Origin: Nonomuraea purpurea
GTDB lineage: Bacteria; Actinomycetota; Actinomycetes; Streptosporangiales; Streptosporangiaceae
DNA: 64,000 nt
Reading direction: 5' to 3'
NCBI RefSeq assembly: GCF_042650645.1
Contig: NZ_JBHSBI010000034.1
Span: forward strand, 62,001 to 126,000
Shown: in pieces, positions 33,490 through 43,145 of the stretch
Numbering within the stretch: position 1 is the stretch's first letter
How the letters are laid out: every line of letters begins with the position of its first letter
Translations under genes and position numbers: made by a program
The notes under the pieces: generated by a model
Told to the model about the DNA's origin: nothing
Database searches by the model: none
What the model saw: the letters and a program-made list of their open reading frames with translations, nothing else

Positions 33490-33920
33490 CCGTGTCTCCC
33501 CACGTCCTCGGTCTGCGGGGTACGCGAGCCGGTCCCGAGCTTCAGGCCGACCTGCTGGATCAGGGTGTGCATCGCCTCGGTCATCAGCTCGGCGTCGACC
33601 TCCTGGGAGGCGACCACGGCCAGATGCGTGCCGCGGCCCGCCGCCGTGATGAACAACCACAGCTCGGCCATCTCGATGATGACCTGGTGGACCAGTCCGC
33701 CGCTGAAGAGCTGCCCGACCCCGCGGGCCAGGCTCTGCTGGCCGGTGGCGATCGCGGCCAGACGTTCGGCATCAGCGCGTTCGATGCTCCTGGACCGGCT
33801 GATCACCAGGCCGTCGTCGGACAGCACGATGGCGTGCCGGGTGCCCGCGACCTGGTCGACCAGGCCGTCCAGGAGCCAGTCCAGGTCGGTGTTGGTGGCG
33901 GTGGTTCGCTGCGTCATCAT
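33486..33920 (-). CDS. cvnB: Conservon roadblock/LC7 protein (CvnB)
   Basis: A 144-residue roadblock/LC7-fold protein: LDWLLDGLVDQVAGTRHAIV, ERADAERLAAIATGQQSLAR and LVHQVIIEMAELWLFI. Such proteins regulate small GTPases, here CvnD. ATGA overlaps on both sides (cvnA stop, cvnC start) show tight translational coupling. Confidence 0.93.
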   Translation of the reverse strand: MMTQRTTATNTDLDWLLDGLVDQVAGTRHAIVLSDDGLVISRSRSIERADAERLAAIATGQQSLARGVGQLFSGGLVHQVIIEMAELWLFITAAGRGTHLAVVASQEVDAELMTEAMHTLIQQVGLKLGTGSRTPQTEDVGRHG

Positions 33921-36364
33921 CGATCTTCCGTGGTAGGGGAGCCGGGCTCGGGGGATGCGTCCGGCCGGGGCTGCGAGGCGTCGTCACCGGTCCTGCGTTT
34001 GCGGGACTGCCGCTGGAACGCGCCGATCACCGCACTCGATCGGCCTGGCTGGTCGCGTACGGCCCATGTCTCCCGTTCGATCTGTTCATCCCTGTCTGCC
34101 GGGACTTTGAGCTCGGTGACCAGGCTGGCCTGGCGCACCCGCTGCGGCAGCGGCCGGCGGTCGGACGACCTGGGCGTATCGTCCGAGGGCGCGCTGTTTC
34201 GCGGAGCTTTGTCCCCAGCAGATGATGTCACGGATGCCATCGCGCGTCCCCTTGACCGAGCCGGCAACTGCGCGTCCCGGGGGCCGGTGGCGACCTCCTC
34301 GGGTACGGCCTGGGGACGCTCCACCACCACCGCCTCCGGGAGCAGCACGATGACCCGGGTGCCGCCGAAGGCCGACGGCCGCAGCTCCACCTGCAGGCCC
34401 AGGCCCGCGGAGAGCCGGGCGACCACGTACAGGCCGAGCCGCACGTCGTCGGCGTGGGTCATCACGTCGAGCCGGGGCGGCGACTTCATCAGGGCGTTGG
34501 CGGCCGCGTACTGCCCGGACTCCATGCCCAGGCCGCGGTCCTCGATCTCCACGGCGACGCCCCGGCTGACCGGTGCGGCCCGCACCTCGACGGGGGTCAG
34601 CGGCTTGGAGAAGGTGGTGGCGTTCTCCATCAGCTCCGCCAGGACGTGGACCAGCGGTCCCACGGCACGTTCCGCCACCCACGGCTCGCCCTCGACGTCG
34701 ATCACGATCCGCCGGTAGTCCTGCACCTCGCCCTGCGCGGCGCGCAGCACGTCGAGCAGTTTCACGGGCTTGCGCCAGCGGCGCTGCGGCTGCCCGCCGC
34801 CGAGGATCACCAGGTTCTCCTCGTAGCGGCGCAGCCGGGCGGTCAGATGGTCCAGGTCGAACAGGCCCTCCAGCACCTCGGGGTCCTCGTGCTTGCGCTC
34901 CAGCTCGTCGAGCTTCTTCAACTGCAGGCCGATGAGAATCTGCGTACGGCGGGCGATGCGCTGGAGCATGCGCTGGAAGCCGCGATGCTGTTCCGCCTGC
35001 CGCACGGCGGTGTGGACGGCGCTGCGGCTGGCCAGGTTGAGTGCCTGCCCGAGCTCGCCGAGCTCGTCGGGGGTGGGCTCGACCAGGTGCACCTCCGCGT
35101 CCACGTCGACGTCTTCGCCGCGCTCCAGCCGGGCGACCACCTTGGGCAGCCGCTCCTGGAGTTCCTGGGCCTCCTCGCGCAGGTGGAGGATGCGCCGGCG
35201 GAGAATGGAGGTGAGACGCCAGCTCGTGAAGATCACCAGGCCCAGGGCGAGCAGACCCACGCTGGTGACGCTGACGAAGATGACGAAGAGCATGTCGGCG
35301 TGGCCGTAGCCGATCTTGCTGACGTTCTCGAGCCGGAGGCGGAGCAGCTCCCGCACCTGCGCGGTGACCGTCTCCACCGAGGAGCGCCACTTGGCGCTGT
35401 CCCCGCGCAGTATCACCTGGTTGCTCCCCAAGGCGACCAACCGCTCTTCCAGCGCGTTCACACTCCGCCAGGCGTCGCTGGTCATCAGCGTCCTGTACCG
35501 GGTCTCGTCACCGGTGAGACTGGGGATCACCCGGGATCGCAGCAGGTGCTTCCTGGTGCCGATCGCGTCGATGACCAGGCCGTACTCGTCCCTCGTCAGG
35601 CGCCCCTTCATCCAGCCGCGGGCCAGGACGGCGTCCTCGCGGCCGATCAGGTCGATGACCCAGTAGAGGTCGACCAGCGTCTGCGACTTGCTGTTCACAT
35701 CGCCCTCATCGGTGTTGCTGAGGACGGTCAACACGCCGAGGTTCGACTCGATGACCCCGGTGTAGAAGTCGAACGCCTTCTGCGTGCCGGACAAACCCGC
35801 GTCCACCGCGCGGCGCTGCTCGTCGAGGAGGCCGAGCCGGCGTTCGGTCTCGACGATGGCGTCGGTGAGCCCCTCCTGCCCGTCGGCGGCGTCCACGCCT
35901 GTCAGGGGACGGAAGGCGTTCACGGCCTGGTCGGTCACCGCGCGCTGCTCGGCCAGCTTGTCACGGAAGGCGGCGCTACGCGGGCTGGCCTGCCTCTCCG
36001 CGGTGAGCCGTCGCTCCTGGTCAAGGCTGAAGAACAAGTCCGCTGCCGGCCCGCCGACGGTGTCGGTGGCCAGATCCATCTGGGCCTTCTCCTCCCGCCA
36101 CTGGCTGGAAAGCTGGAACATGCCAGAAGCCAGCAGCGGGGTGAAGGTCAGGCTCGGCACGAACACGACGATGAGCAGCACGGTACGCAACGGCAACCGC
36201 CGCATACCGGCCAGCCGCCGCGCCCCGTCCCGCACCGGCCCGCCGCCCACCGTCTTCGTTCGCCGACGCCCGACCAGCCTGCCCAATCCAGCCACGTGCA
36301 GGACACTCTCCTCACCAATCGGTGCATCTACCCATGTAGGCGATTGGTGCCTGATAGTAGCCAT
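33917..36364 (-). CDS. cvnA: Conservon membrane histidine-kinase-like sensor (CvnA)
   Basis: An 815-residue protein. A helix near 58-78 and another near 365-385 flank a large outside helical sensor domain (nitrate-sensor-like, about 85-360). Next come a HAMP-like linker, a long helical region with RIARRTQILIGLQLKKLDEL, and an ATPase fold with ENATTFSKPLTPVEV, IEDRGLGM and RLGLYVVARLSAGLGL. No phosphoacceptor HE-motif is evident, typical of CvnA. The C-terminal 150 residues are a low-complexity tail. The true start may lie later (GTG 36295 or the Met before RRLPLRTV). Confidence 0.9.
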   Translation of the reverse strand: MATIRHQSPTWVDAPIGEESVLHVAGLGRLVGRRRTKTVGGGPVRDGARRLAGMRRLPLRTVLLIVVFVPSLTFTPLLASGMFQLSSQWREEKAQMDLATDTVGGPAADLFFSLDQERRLTAERQASPRSAAFRDKLAEQRAVTDQAVNAFRPLTGVDAADGQEGLTDAIVETERRLGLLDEQRRAVDAGLSGTQKAFDFYTGVIESNLGVLTVLSNTDEGDVNSKSQTLVDLYWVIDLIGREDAVLARGWMKGRLTRDEYGLVIDAIGTRKHLLRSRVIPSLTGDETRYRTLMTSDAWRSVNALEERLVALGSNQVILRGDSAKWRSSVETVTAQVRELLRLRLENVSKIGYGHADMLFVIFVSVTSVGLLALGLVIFTSWRLTSILRRRILHLREEAQELQERLPKVVARLERGEDVDVDAEVHLVEPTPDELGELGQALNLASRSAVHTAVRQAEQHRGFQRMLQRIARRTQILIGLQLKKLDELERKHEDPEVLEGLFDLDHLTARLRRYEENLVILGGGQPQRRWRKPVKLLDVLRAAQGEVQDYRRIVIDVEGEPWVAERAVGPLVHVLAELMENATTFSKPLTPVEVRAAPVSRGVAVEIEDRGLGMESGQYAAANALMKSPPRLDVMTHADDVRLGLYVVARLSAGLGLQVELRPSAFGGTRVIVLLPEAVVVERPQAVPEEVATGPRDAQLPARSRGRAMASVTSSAGDKAPRNSAPSDDTPRSSDRRPLPQRVRQASLVTELKVPADRDEQIERETWAVRDQPGRSSAVIGAFQRQSRKRRTGDDASQPRPDASPEPGSPTTEDR

Positions 36365-36465
36365 ACGGCAGTTGAGCCGAAACCCCCGGCCTCACCCGCC
36401 TGACCGGGCAAAGCTTCGCGCGTGGGATCGGGCCCGCATGCGATCATCTCACCGGACGTACTGTC

Positions 36466-36999
36466 CTAATCGCGGGGATCCACGTTCCACGTGGCCGGCA
36501 GGTCGCTCCCGCAGAAGACGCAGACGTAGTCGTCCTCCCGCACGATGCCGGCCTCTTGACAGGTGGTGCAACGCCGGAAGACCACCTGTTGCGTGAAGCC
36601 GGACGGATGGTCCAGACCCACCTGCCCCAAAGCCTCAGCGACCGCCGGCCATGACGTGGTGTCCGGACAGTACCCGGTGGAGTGGTTGCTCACCTCACGG
36701 ACCTCCCACCCACCACCCACACGGCCGAACGAGATCTCGCCCGCGCTCAGAACGAGACCGCCGCCCGCGCATGCGACATGCTCACTCCGGCGCGGAGCCA
36801 GCCGCAACACACCATCCGTGTCCACCACGAAGGTGAACGGCTCAGCCAACTCCTCCGCCGGTCGCTCGGCCATCCACCCGTCGAGGTCGGCCCTCGAACG
36901 GATCGACTGGCCCTTGCCGTCAGGCTGGACCGCCGCCTTCACCTCGGCCGGTCCGACGTATCGATAGCTGCGCACCCGATCGGTCACGCCGGCCACCAT
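36466..36999 (-). CDS. Hypothetical protein with C-terminal zinc ribbon
   Basis: A 177-residue protein with no membrane segment. The C-terminus has two Cys pairs (RRCTTCQEAG and VCVFCGSDLP) forming a zinc ribbon. The N-terminal part (DRVRSYRYVGPAEVKAAVQ) resembles small actinobacterial proteins of unknown role. A start at an internal GTG (36987) is possible. Stands alone, upstream of the terminator of the next gene. Confidence 0.6.
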   Translation of the reverse strand: MVAGVTDRVRSYRYVGPAEVKAAVQPDGKGQSIRSRADLDGWMAERPAEELAEPFTFVVDTDGVLRLAPRRSEHVACAGGGLVLSAGEISFGRVGGGWEVREVSNHSTGYCPDTTSWPAVAEALGQVGLDHPSGFTQQVVFRRCTTCQEAGIVREDDYVCVFCGSDLPATWNVDPRD

Positions 37000-37021
37000 A
37001 GACGACCGTGTGCGTCGAAGG

Positions 37022-37060
37022 CGCTCGCCCCGGCCGGCGGGGGCCGGGCCGGGGCGAGCG
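37022..37060 (-). terminator. Perfect 14-bp terminator hairpin after the M6 protease gene
   Basis: CGCTCGCCCCGGCC (37022-37035) and GGCCGGGGCGAGCG (37047-37060) pair without mismatch across an 11-base loop, 15 bases beyond the stop of the minus-strand metalloprotease gene. Confidence 0.85.
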
Positions 37061-37074
37061 TAGGGGTCAGCTGG

Positions 37075-39387
37075 TCAGTGGGTGGTGTCCTGGGTATTCA
37101 CCTTGCAGGTGGAGGTGGTCGTCTTTCCCGGATCGCTCACCGAGGTCGCGGTGAGCCGGATCGTGGCGGAGTGGGCGCTGCCCGGTGTACGGGTCACGTG
37201 GACCGGGACGTCGACGGACTGGCCGAACGCGGCCGTGGTCAGGTTGTTGGGCAGGTTCGCCGACCAGCCCGCGCCCGTGGCCGAGGTCGACAGCCGGTAG
37301 ATGTCGTTGCGCAGGTGAGCTCGTTCGTCCTGCGGGTGCAGCGCCGGATCCGTGGCCGCGTCCTTGCCGGTGTTGGTCAACCGGAACGAGCAGGTGGTGG
37401 CACGTGCGGGGGCCTTGCCTCCGGGCGTGCCCTTGCCGACCGCCACGCCGCGCTGCTGCGGTCCTGCGCCCGCCGGGTTCCGCACGCCGATGACGTAGTG
37501 CAGCAGGCCCTTGGCGTCCTTGTAGGTGTTCACGATGGAGAAGTGCAGGCCGTTGGCGGTGTCGACGTACTCGTTCTTCGAGCCCGAGTTCGTTCCCGCG
37601 TGGAAGAGCGCGTCATTGAGCTGCCGGTAGTCGCCGATCGTGCGCATCACCTCGGTGCCGTCAGGCCGCTTGTAGTCCAGCATGCCGATGTCTTCGGGAT
37701 GCGCGTCCACCACCCACGTGAAACAGTTGTAGCCGCAGGTCGCGCCCTCCTTGCCGTCGCCTCCCGGCTCGTATGCCTTGTTCTTGGCGATCATCACGCC
37801 GTTGTCCGGCTGGAACGAGCCGTACCCGATCCGCTGAACCGTCTCAAGGGTGTAGTTGCTCCACCCGCCGGAGGGGCCGCCGCCGTCGCACAGCGGGTTG
37901 GCGTTGACGTCGCAGGCCGGCGAACGGTCGATCGGCGCGGATCCGTCCAGCAGCACCTGGACACCCGCCCGGGTGCCCTTCGGCAGCGGACTCGCGTTCA
38001 CCGCCCTGGCGATCACGTCCACGACCGCGAGGCCGGACTTGGCGAGCCCGTCGCGGTTGAGCCGCAGCACCGAGGAGTAGGGCACGAAGCCCATCCCTAT
38101 CTTGTTCCGCAGCGTCTGCTCGGCCCCCATCGAGGCGCCCTGCTGCGCCGGCACCCGCCAGCGGTTGTGCGGACCGCCCGGCCCGTTGAACGAGCCCCGA
38201 TCCATCATGTCCCACGGCCCCGACCCCGCCCGGTGATACGGCTGCACGTACGGATTGTTGTTGTTGTCGCCGATGCTGAAGAAGAAGTGGCTCAGCTCGT
38301 GCGTGATCGTGCCGGAACTTTCGCCCTGCCGCACCGTCGACTGGCCCCACAGTTGCGAGCCCGCGAGCCAGGAGGTCCAGGGGACGTACCGGCTGGGCAC
38401 CGAGTTGGGCAGCGCCGGGTTCGGGTTGCCCCAGACCTCCCGGGGCACGTCCTGCGGCGAGTTGAACTTCATCTCGCCGAACTCCTGCCACACCGAGGTC
38501 TCGTCGTAGCCGGCGTAGATCCGCAGGACCACGTCGTAGCCGCAGTTGCGGGTGCAGTCGGCGTCCTCGTGCCAGAGCTTGTCGGCGTCGGTCTCCAGGC
38601 GGGTTCCCGCGCAGTTGTTGATGCCGGCCTTGTCGGTGACCGTCACCGTCGCGTCGAGGGTGAGGTGGGTGTCGTCGGGGATGGCGGTGACGACCCGCTG
38701 CCCGGACGGGGAGACGCCCGCGATCGTGATGAGGTCGCCGACCTTGAGGAACGTGGTCGACTCCACCGCGATGGTGCTCACGTCGGCTTGGTTCCCGGCC
38801 ACCGTGGTCTGACCGGGGCAGCCCTGCTGGCGTTCCTGGCCGATGTCGTTGAGGCCGTACTGGGAGGAGTTCTTCGGCATCCGGTACGGCCCGAAAGCCG
38901 TCACCGACGAGACGCCGAGCCTGCCGCCGCTCTGCTCCATCCAGTACCCGTTGATGGTCTGATAGTTGTTCACCGGGCTCGGCTTGTTGAAAAAGTCGGC
39001 ATAGAACTGCGCGACCTTGTCCCGGGTGACGGGGTCGATCTGCGGGTTGCCGAACGGGTCCGACTGCTTCGGCTTGGTGATCACGAACGGCTGGTCGGGA
39101 AAGTCGACCGCGACGAGCGCCACCCGAAGCGCGCGATCGGTCGGAACCGCGCCGTTGGTGGCCCAGTTCACCCCGGGAATCGGCTTGTAGTCCTGCCAGG
39201 TCATGTCCTGCTGGTCCTGCACCCGCTGCGGGTCGATCGGCTGCATCGCGGGAGCGTCCCACGCCGCGGTGGTGGCCTGGCTGGTCTGCGTCATGTTCAG
39301 GGACAAGCCGAGCACGAGGACGCAGAACACGGTCAGGGTCTTGGCCGACAATCGTCGGGATGAACGGCGGCCGCGGTTCAAAAGCAC
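37075..39387 (-). CDS. Secreted M6-family (immune inhibitor A-like) metalloprotease
   Basis: A 770-residue protein with a signal peptide (about 1-39; RRLSAKTLTVFCVLVLGLSL). The catalytic zinc motif is HELSH in SGTITHELSHFFFSIGDNNN, followed by the Met-turn-like WDMMDRGSFNGPGG. Several Cys pairs suggest outside disulfides. A beta insertion (KVGDLITIAGVSPSGQRVVT) precedes the catalytic helix. The C-terminal 170 residues form beta-sandwich-type modules. AGGAAGG precedes the GTG start. It secretes toward nutrient proteins or host/competitor targets. The adjacent subtilase suggests joint action. Confidence 0.88.
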   Translation of the reverse strand: MLLNRGRRSSRRLSAKTLTVFCVLVLGLSLNMTQTSQATTAAWDAPAMQPIDPQRVQDQQDMTWQDYKPIPGVNWATNGAVPTDRALRVALVAVDFPDQPFVITKPKQSDPFGNPQIDPVTRDKVAQFYADFFNKPSPVNNYQTINGYWMEQSGGRLGVSSVTAFGPYRMPKNSSQYGLNDIGQERQQGCPGQTTVAGNQADVSTIAVESTTFLKVGDLITIAGVSPSGQRVVTAIPDDTHLTLDATVTVTDKAGINNCAGTRLETDADKLWHEDADCTRNCGYDVVLRIYAGYDETSVWQEFGEMKFNSPQDVPREVWGNPNPALPNSVPSRYVPWTSWLAGSQLWGQSTVRQGESSGTITHELSHFFFSIGDNNNNPYVQPYHRAGSGPWDMMDRGSFNGPGGPHNRWRVPAQQGASMGAEQTLRNKIGMGFVPYSSVLRLNRDGLAKSGLAVVDVIARAVNASPLPKGTRAGVQVLLDGSAPIDRSPACDVNANPLCDGGGPSGGWSNYTLETVQRIGYGSFQPDNGVMIAKNKAYEPGGDGKEGATCGYNCFTWVVDAHPEDIGMLDYKRPDGTEVMRTIGDYRQLNDALFHAGTNSGSKNEYVDTANGLHFSIVNTYKDAKGLLHYVIGVRNPAGAGPQQRGVAVGKGTPGGKAPARATTCSFRLTNTGKDAATDPALHPQDERAHLRNDIYRLSTSATGAGWSANLPNNLTTAAFGQSVDVPVHVTRTPGSAHSATIRLTATSVSDPGKTTTSTCKVNTQDTTH

Positions 39388-39524
39388 AAAAACCCACCTT
39401 CCTAACGAACCTGCCGAGGCGGAAACTACGGTCCGAAGGCGTTCTCGTCACCATGCAGATGATGAGAGCCCTCTGCCGGCCGTCCCGACGTCTGTCGGGA
39501 TTGGCTGATCACGCCGTTCTGGAG

Positions 39525-41576
39525 TCACCGGTTCTGGAAGGACAACGACCGGGTCTCCTCCTGGTTTCCGTTGGCGTCGGTGGAGCGGAAGGCGATCGTG
39601 TGCGCGCCCTTGTCGAGAACCCGGAACGGCTCGCTGTAGGTCTTCCACTTCCCGCCGTCGAGCCGGTACTGGGTCCTGGTCACGCCCGAGCCCCAGCCGT
39701 CGGCCGCCGTGAGTGTGACGACGGGGTTGACGTATCTGTCGCCCTGGTCAGGAACGCGCTGGGTCAGCTTCGCCTCGGTGGTGGGCGGGTCGACCTCGAT
39801 CGCTTTCAGCGCCGCCTCGAGGTCGGGCAGGGGGCCGATGTGCTCTGCCGCGGTGACGGAGCCCTGCGGGGTGCCCGTGCGCTTCAGCAGGTCGGCGATC
39901 CGCGCGGCGCTCCACGGAGCCTGGCCGGTGGCCTTCAGGTAGGACTGGACGGCCACCACCGCTCCGGTGACGATCGGCCCGGCACCGGACGTGCCGCCGA
40001 ACGTCCTGGTGTAGCGGACGTTGAGGTTCGCCGGGTCGCCACCGCCCTGCAGGTTGCCGTTGCCGCCCGAGGTCACGATGTTGCGTCCCCAGCCCTGCAG
40101 GTCGAACCTGGCGCCGAAGTTGGAGAAGCCCAGCCGCTCACGGTCGGTGTCGCCACCGGCTCCGGCCAGGATCGCACCGGAGTCCTGGACACTCCGGTCG
40201 AACCACTTGATCCCGTTCTGGACGTACAGATCGGAGTCGACGTTCTGGTTGCCGTTGCCGCCCGTCTCCACCACGGTGACCCCGAGCCCGTCGAGCAGCC
40301 GGATCGCATCGAAAACCGATGGTATCCACTCCAGGGGCGCGTAGTTCGTACCGCCGAGCGGGCCCACCGTCTGCTGCTCCAGCAGGACCGCGTCTCCGGG
40401 GACGAGGACGCCGAGGCCCGCGAGATAGGCCAGCGCCGCTCCCGGACTCCATCGGGTGCCCCCACCGGCCAGCGCCTGAACCGGCGAGATGCCGAACATC
40501 GTCGCCTCCGGCACGCCGCCCGTCACGCCGTACCCGTTGTCCTTGGCGACCAGTTCGCCGAAAACCGCCGTCCCGTGCTCGTCCGCGAAGCCCGTGTACC
40601 GAGGGAACACCGAGCCGCCGAGGTCGCTCGACGCGTCCAGCGGGAGGTCCTCGTGGGACATGTTCCAGTCGTACTCCAGGTCGACGATCTTGATGCCGGC
40701 GCCGCGGGCACGCGGGTCCTGGTGGGCGAAGTCGGCGTCGACGCCCTGCGGCGCGGGCCGCTGGTACCCCTGCATCCCGGTGAAGTCCGGAGTCGACGAT
40801 GCCGGCGGCGGGACGAGGTCGGGGGCCGGATAGGCGAAGGCCACCTCGGGGAGCGATCGGAGGTCCTCGACCACCTGGTCCACGTCCACGTCGGCGGGCA
40901 GCACGACGCTGTACCAGGAGCCCAGGTCGGGGACCGTCTCGCCGGTGCGCGCCTTCGCCCTGGCGCTCAGGTCGTCCAGCCTGGCCACCGAGACGCTCGG
41001 CAGCAGCGGCGTGACGGACCGGACGCGATGACGGTCGAGGACCGTTCGGACGGGTTCCAGGTTCTCGCCACGGGTGCTGCGCAGGCTCTGGTTCGTCCCG
41101 CGCACCCGCAGCGTCTCCCGGAACTTGACCTCAAGGGCGACCTCGGACGTGACCTGCCCGGACGCCTCGAAGTCCCGGCCGTCGCGCAGGGACCCGGTCA
41201 CGGTCAGCGCCTTGGTGGCCGGGCCGAACCCGGCGCGGGTCAGACTCTCCTTGTCGACATGCAGAACGAGGTCAGCCCGGCCGTCGCGATCGGCGTCGAC
41301 GGCGGAGGCGAGATACCCGCCGCCGTCGCCGCGGGCGACCGGCGAGCCGGTGCCTAACCGGACCGTGGCCGGATCGACCTCCGTGGCATCCGTGCCTGCC
41401 GCGCCCAGCAGCGTGACCGGGACGAGTCCTGCCCCGGCGAGATTGACGTTCGCCGGGAGGACGACGGTGATCGTGGGTGGGGGTGGTGTCGCGGCTTGTG
41501 CGGGAAGAGCTCCGATCGCACTGACGGTCGCGACCAATGTTCCGAGGGCGACAAGGGCTGCGGGACGCTCGGCCAT
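39525..41576 (-). CDS. Secreted S8-family serine protease (subtilase)
   Basis: A 683-residue protein with a signal peptide (MAERPAALVALGTLVATVSA, cut near AQA). The N-terminal region has a calcium-loop-like repeat DADRDGRADLVLHVD. The S8 domain has Asp in IVDLEYDWNMSHEDL, His in DEHGTAVFGELVA and Ser in GGTSGAGPIVTGAV. The C-terminus is a beta-sandwich (VTLTAADGWGSGVTRTQYRL, then a closing TIAFRSTDANGNQE). The MAERPAA start at 41576 is chosen since upstream in-frame residues are not signal-like. Confidence 0.88.
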   Translation of the reverse strand: MAERPAALVALGTLVATVSAIGALPAQAATPPPPTITVVLPANVNLAGAGLVPVTLLGAAGTDATEVDPATVRLGTGSPVARGDGGGYLASAVDADRDGRADLVLHVDKESLTRAGFGPATKALTVTGSLRDGRDFEASGQVTSEVALEVKFRETLRVRGTNQSLRSTRGENLEPVRTVLDRHRVRSVTPLLPSVSVARLDDLSARAKARTGETVPDLGSWYSVVLPADVDVDQVVEDLRSLPEVAFAYPAPDLVPPPASSTPDFTGMQGYQRPAPQGVDADFAHQDPRARGAGIKIVDLEYDWNMSHEDLPLDASSDLGGSVFPRYTGFADEHGTAVFGELVAKDNGYGVTGGVPEATMFGISPVQALAGGGTRWSPGAALAYLAGLGVLVPGDAVLLEQQTVGPLGGTNYAPLEWIPSVFDAIRLLDGLGVTVVETGGNGNQNVDSDLYVQNGIKWFDRSVQDSGAILAGAGGDTDRERLGFSNFGARFDLQGWGRNIVTSGGNGNLQGGGDPANLNVRYTRTFGGTSGAGPIVTGAVVAVQSYLKATGQAPWSAARIADLLKRTGTPQGSVTAAEHIGPLPDLEAALKAIEVDPPTTEAKLTQRVPDQGDRYVNPVVTLTAADGWGSGVTRTQYRLDGGKWKTYSEPFRVLDKGAHTIAFRSTDANGNQEETRSLSFQNR

Positions 41577-41831
41577 GACGAATCCATTCCATACATGGAG
41601 GGGTGACGGGGTCGGTGATGGAAGGTGTCGGCATGATCTAATCCCGCGCGGGCGCATCATGCACTGGCGCATCTGACGGAAGTATTGACGCCTGCGACCT
41701 ACCGTTGTCGAAGCGTGTCCGGCGGCGGCCCCGCGCGGTCCGATCTCGTCACATCGCACCGCCGGCCCGGCAGGATCCCGCTGACCATCGCCGAGATCCT
41801 GCCGCACCAGGAAGATGGAATGGTCCCTCGG

Positions 41832-42359
41832 CTATTCCGCCAGCGCGCCGAAGACGTAGGTTCCGGGGGCGTTCGGGTTGTCGCCTGCCCAGAACTCCGT
41901 CCAGTGGGTGCGGAACTCCTCGCGGGTGAGGTGGCCGTCGCCGTCCAGGTCGAGGCGGGGGAAGACCTCGTCGGTCGCCGTGGGCGTCCCGTTCCACGTC
42001 TCGATGAGGGCGCCGTACTCCGAACGGGAGATGAGGCCGTCCCCGTCGAGGTCGATGGCCTCGAACATCGCGTCGGCGGTGCCGAAGACCGCGTCCGCCC
42101 TGTCACCGAGACCTTCGACGACGTGAAGCACCTCGTCGATGGTGATCGCGTCGTCGCCGTCAGCGTCGGAGGCGGACTGGAGTACCGTCCACCAGCCGGT
42201 CATGAGGCAGGCCAGTCGCTGCGGATCCACGGGTCCGGCGACGGCCATCCAACGGCGGGCGAGCGCCTGGAAGTCGGCCTCGGTCAACCGGCCGTCCCCG
42301 TCCACATCCATCGCCCGGAAAACTCCGACGACCTTTCTGCGCTGGAACTCACTGGCCAC
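41832..42359 (-). CDS. Four-EF-hand calcium-binding protein (calerythrin-like)
   Basis: A 175-residue protein with four EF-hand loops: DVDGDGRLTEAD (about 18-29), DADGDDAITIDE (about 64-75), DLDGDGLISRSE (about 102-113) and DLDGDGHLTREE (about 136-147). Loop 2 has Asp where the conserved Gly-x follows and may bind weakly. The arrangement matches calerythrin-type sarcoplasmic-like proteins of actinomycetes, which buffer or sense calcium in the cytosol. GTG start with GGAGGCG. It lies 255 bases upstream of the calcium-loop-containing subtilase gene. Confidence 0.9.
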   Translation of the reverse strand: MASEFQRRKVVGVFRAMDVDGDGRLTEADFQALARRWMAVAGPVDPQRLACLMTGWWTVLQSASDADGDDAITIDEVLHVVEGLGDRADAVFGTADAMFEAIDLDGDGLISRSEYGALIETWNGTPTATDEVFPRLDLDGDGHLTREEFRTHWTEFWAGDNPNAPGTYVFGALAE

Positions 42360-42456
42360 ATCCGCCTCCGTTCTTCGGGAGACTTCATGTTTTCCGCGGT
42401 CACCGTTGGCCGACCATACTCAGTTGAGTGACGAACCTGTTACGTATCGTGAAAAC

Positions 42457-42984
42457 TCAGAGGTTGCGCTCCTCCAGTTCGTCCAGAAGATCAGCGATGA
42501 TCGAATCTTCGTCCTCGAAGGTCAGCCACCAGTCAGCGAAGGCCCGCCCATACTCGACGAGCGCGGCATCGTAGATGGCGGCCGGACGCTCGGCGGGCGC
42601 AAGTCCGAAGGTGCGCTTCAGCCACGCGACATAGGCCCCATGGGCGGGCTCGCCTTCGTCCTTGGCCGCGAGCAGGCGGAACAGCTCAGGTAGATCGCGT
42701 GCTTCGATGTACAGCTCTCCCTCGTCCCCGCAGAAGATCACCGGCAACCTGGCGAGGTCCGTGCCGCCGTCTCGCTTCCAGAGGGCATAAAAGGAGCCCG
42801 AGGCCGTTGCCTGGGCGAACGGGATGAGCCGGTCGCGCAACTCGGCGGGCGGCTCGGGACCGAGAGGAGAGACGCAACCGTACTCGAACAGCTCGAAGCC
42901 GTAGGAATAAGGCTCCCCGTCCAGGCTGTCCTCGAATTCCTTGAGGAGGTTGAGCTCGGGGATCGGGGAGAATATGGCACTCAT
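42457..42984 (-). CDS. SMI1/KNR4 (SUKH)-like protein, putative
   Basis: A 175-residue protein with a clear GGAGG site before ATG 42984. The core FAQATASGSFYALWKRDGG then LPVIFCGDEGELYIEARDL has the pattern of SUKH-superfamily proteins, which often act as immunity proteins against contact-delivered toxins. The C-terminal acidic tail (DLLDELEERNL) is notable. No toxin gene is adjacent, so the role is open. Confidence 0.55.
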   Translation of the reverse strand: MSAIFSPIPELNLLKEFEDSLDGEPYSYGFELFEYGCVSPLGPEPPAELRDRLIPFAQATASGSFYALWKRDGGTDLARLPVIFCGDEGELYIEARDLPELFRLLAAKDEGEPAHGAYVAWLKRTFGLAPAERPAAIYDAALVEYGRAFADWWLTFEDEDSIIADLLDELEERNL

Positions 42985-43145
42985 GTTGCCTCCAAGTGGG
43001 CGGTCCTGCGCGAGGCAGCCCATCGCTTTATGGCTCGGCAGACGGGTCCTCATTCTCTCGTAGAGTTCGCCCCAACGGCGTGCACGGCAGAAAAGCCGAC
43101 TTCCGTCGTAGGCTGAACCTCGCACGTGATGAACAGGAGGCTGAG

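Noticed and set aside
36682..39363. Long plus-strand frame opposite the M6 protease
   Set aside because: The protease frame has a signal peptide and HELSH; the opposite frame is a composition artefact.
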